Origin: Archivesica marissinica
Taxonomy: Eukaryota > Mollusca > Bivalvia > Venerida > Vesicomyidae
Reading direction: 5' to 3'
Assembly (NCBI GenBank): GCA_014843695.1
Contig: CM026387.1
Coordinates: forward strand, 82,200,598-82,264,597
Length of the DNA stretch: 64,000 nt
The notes beneath the pieces are model-generated. The model made no database searches and was not told where the DNA came from. It was given only the letters and a program-made list of their open reading frames with translations. This document shows positions 62,091 to 64,000 of this stretch, piece after piece (the first letter of the stretch is position 1; every line of letters begins with the position of its first letter). The position numbers were made by a program, and so were the translations under genes.

Positions 62091-62340
62091 GTGTGTTTTA
62101 CGTTTATTTATCGTCGCTACCGGTTGCCCATATGAGCGACGCCTCCTGAAGAGATTAGTCATTTTAGATTTTTGGAGGATAGTGCAATGATACAGAGAGA
62201 GAGACCCATTCCAGAGTCTCCTCTGGTTCTTTTACGTGCACGGTGTAAAGCACCGAAACGAGACCTCGGTTTAACGTCCCATCTGAAAGACTGTTAATTT
62301 TATTAGGGTCAGACTGGGGATCGAACCTGCGATCCCTGGA
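62091..62340 (-). mobile_element. SINE-A copy, head truncated
   Basis: Reverse complement: the tail starts at tgtgttttacgtttatttat (62091), body to gacgttaaaccgaggtctcg, and the last part of the tRNA head (gggatcgaacctgcgatccc). It ends near 62340. Confidence 0.86.
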
Positions 62341-62599
62341 TTATATTGTAATTTGTGATTTATATATGTAATATTCGTAGTTGGCGCCATTATATATACT
62401 TTTGGATGGTTTCGCAGTATGACGGGTAGATAAATATCATTATACACATAAGGATGTTTTCCCCAATTCAGTAATGCTCTACTGCATACACAGCAAGCCA
62501 TTATATAGTGTTTGGCATGTTAGTTATGTTATTAATACGTACAACCTTGTGTGCTCATTTATCTCGGAAATAGAAATGGTGCTATTTCGGCGACATACA
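62341..62599. other. Spacer before the terminal array
   Basis: Nothing recognised. Confidence 0.45.
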
Positions 62600-64000
62600 T
62601 ATCATCCAACGGAGCGACCTATATCATCCAACGGAGCCACCTATACCATCCAACGGAGCGACCTATATCATCCAACGGAGCCACCTATACCATCCAACGG
62701 AGCGACCTATACCATCCAACGGAGCCACCTATACCATCCAACGGAGCGACCTATATCATCCAACGGAGCGACCTATATTATCCAACGGAGCAATCTATAT
62801 CATCCAACGGAGCGACCTATATCATCCAACGGAGCAATCTATATCATCCAACGGAGCGACCTATATCATCCAACGGAGCCATCTATACCACCCAACGGAG
62901 CCACCTATATCATCCAACGGAGCAACCTATATCATCCAACGGAGCGACCTATATCATCCAACGGAGCCACCTATATCATCCAACGGAGCCACCTATATCA
63001 TCCAACGGAGCCACCTATATCATCCAACGGAGCCACCTATATCATCCAATGGAGCAATCTATACCATCCAACGGAGCCACCTATACTATCCCACCGAACA
63101 ACCTATATCATCCAACGGAGCCATCTGTACCATCCCACCGAACAACCTATACCATCCCACCGAACAACCTATGCCATCCAACCGAGCCATCTATACTATC
63201 CCACCGAACAACCTATACCACCCAACGGAGCCACCTATACCATCCAACGGAGCCATCCATATCACCCAACGGAGCCACCTATATCATCCAACGGAGCCAC
63301 CTATATCATTCAACGGAGCCACCTATATCATCCCACCGAACAACCTATACCACCCAACGGAGCCATCTATATTATCCAAAGGAGCCACCTATACCACCCA
63401 ACGGAGCAACCTATATCATCCAACGGAGCCACCTATACCATCCAACGGAGCCACCTATACCATCCAACGGAGCCACCTATACCACCCAACGGAGCAACCT
63501 ATATCATCCAACGGAGCCACCTATATCATCCAACGGAGCCACCTATATCATCCCACCGAACAACCTATACCACCTAACGGAGCCACCTATACCATCCCAC
63601 CGAACAACCTATATCATCCAACGGAGCCACCTATATCATCCAACGGAGCGACCTATATCACCCAACGGAGCCACCTATATCATCCCATAGGAACAAGCTA
63701 TACCACCCAACGGAGCCACCTATACCATCCCACCGAACAACCTATATCATCCAACGGAGCCACCTATATCATCCAACGGAGCCACCTATATCATCTAATG
63801 GAGCCATCTATACCACCCAACGGAGCCACCTATATCATCCAACGGAGCCACCTATATCATCCAACGGAGCCACCTATATCATCCAACGGAGCAATCTATA
63901 CCACCTAACGGAGCCACAAATATCATCCAACGGAGCGACCTATATCATCCAACGGAGCCACCTATACCATCCAACGGAGCGACCTATATCATCCAACGGA
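62600..64000. repeat. 22-bp minisatellite running off the right edge
   Basis: About 64 units of atcatccaacggagccacct plus at, with gagcg/gagca and atacc/atatc variants. A second unit type, catcccaccgaacaacctat, is interspersed between 63080 and 63740. Long Tyr/Pro/Ser-rich frames result from the repeat. Confidence 0.96.

Noticed and set aside
62474..63908. Tyr/Pro/Ser-rich frames over 350 codons, collagen- or adhesive-protein-like at first sight
   Set aside because: Three overlapping frames of a 22-bp repeat, all equally open; not a gene.

Overview
This is invertebrate (eukaryotic) genomic DNA, most likely from a lophotrochozoan such as a bivalve mollusc. That placement is an inference from four things: intron-split genes with GT-AG boundaries, several tRNA-derived SINE families, a BTBD6-like BTB-BACK-PHR gene of a type expanded in molluscs, and very high tandem-repeat content. 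No prokaryotic features, operons or CRISPR arrays are present.

Host genes are few and all on the minus strand. (1) An acyl-CoA thioesterase / bile-acid-CoA:amino-acid N-acyltransferase (ACOT/BAAT) gene has three recognisable exons at 7036-6736, 3405-3160 and 1506-1343. Their splice phases join exactly, and the C-terminal hydrolase exons lie beyond the left edge. (2) A BTB/POZ-BACK-PHR gene resembling BTBD6 has a BTB exon at 37227-36989 and a long last exon at 24996-23910, separated by a 12 kb intron made largely of tandem repeats. (3) A first coding exon at 45864-45541 encodes a Ser/Thr/Pro-rich protein I do not recognise.

The rest is transposable elements and satellites. DNA transposons: a decayed hAT with TIRs (12569-16175), an internally deleted PIF/Harbinger (19667-21532), a Tc1-like DD34E element (59216-60786) interrupted by an 88-bp palindromic MITE, a piggyBac-like TTAA MITE (9675-9891), another TTAA element (58330-58785), a 1-kb inverted-repeat element nested in a LINE tail (40793-41816), and smaller inverted-repeat elements. 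Retroelements: two decayed LINE reverse transcriptases (about 7950-9260 on +, 37983-40016 on -), LINE 3' fragments, and at least four tRNA-headed SINE families (here A, Thr-GGT-like; B, variable anticodon; C, Glu-like; D, Arg-ACG-like).

Tandem arrays by unit length: 23 bp (38-535), 36 bp (791-1290), 50 bp (1605-2035), 42 bp (3955-5225), 22 bp (7080-7392), CAT/CAC trinucleotides (10772-12568), polypurine (17105-18345), 86 bp (23655-23957), 81 bp (24978-32574, with a 1000-N gap), 33 bp (33056-34318), 942 bp (34337-36432), 25 bp (44360-45240), 21 bp (46218-46388), 82 bp (46709-56690, 10 kb), 66 bp (57112-57400) and 22 bp (62600 to the right edge).

The most notable observation is the 81-bp array. 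Each unit is a copy of the intron/exon boundary of the BTB gene's last exon: 62 bp of intron ending in a 3' splice site plus the first 19 bp of exon. The unit is 27 codons long and open in the coding frame, so about 80 tandem splice acceptors precede the real exon, and use of a nearby upstream one would add multiples of 27 residues without shifting frame.
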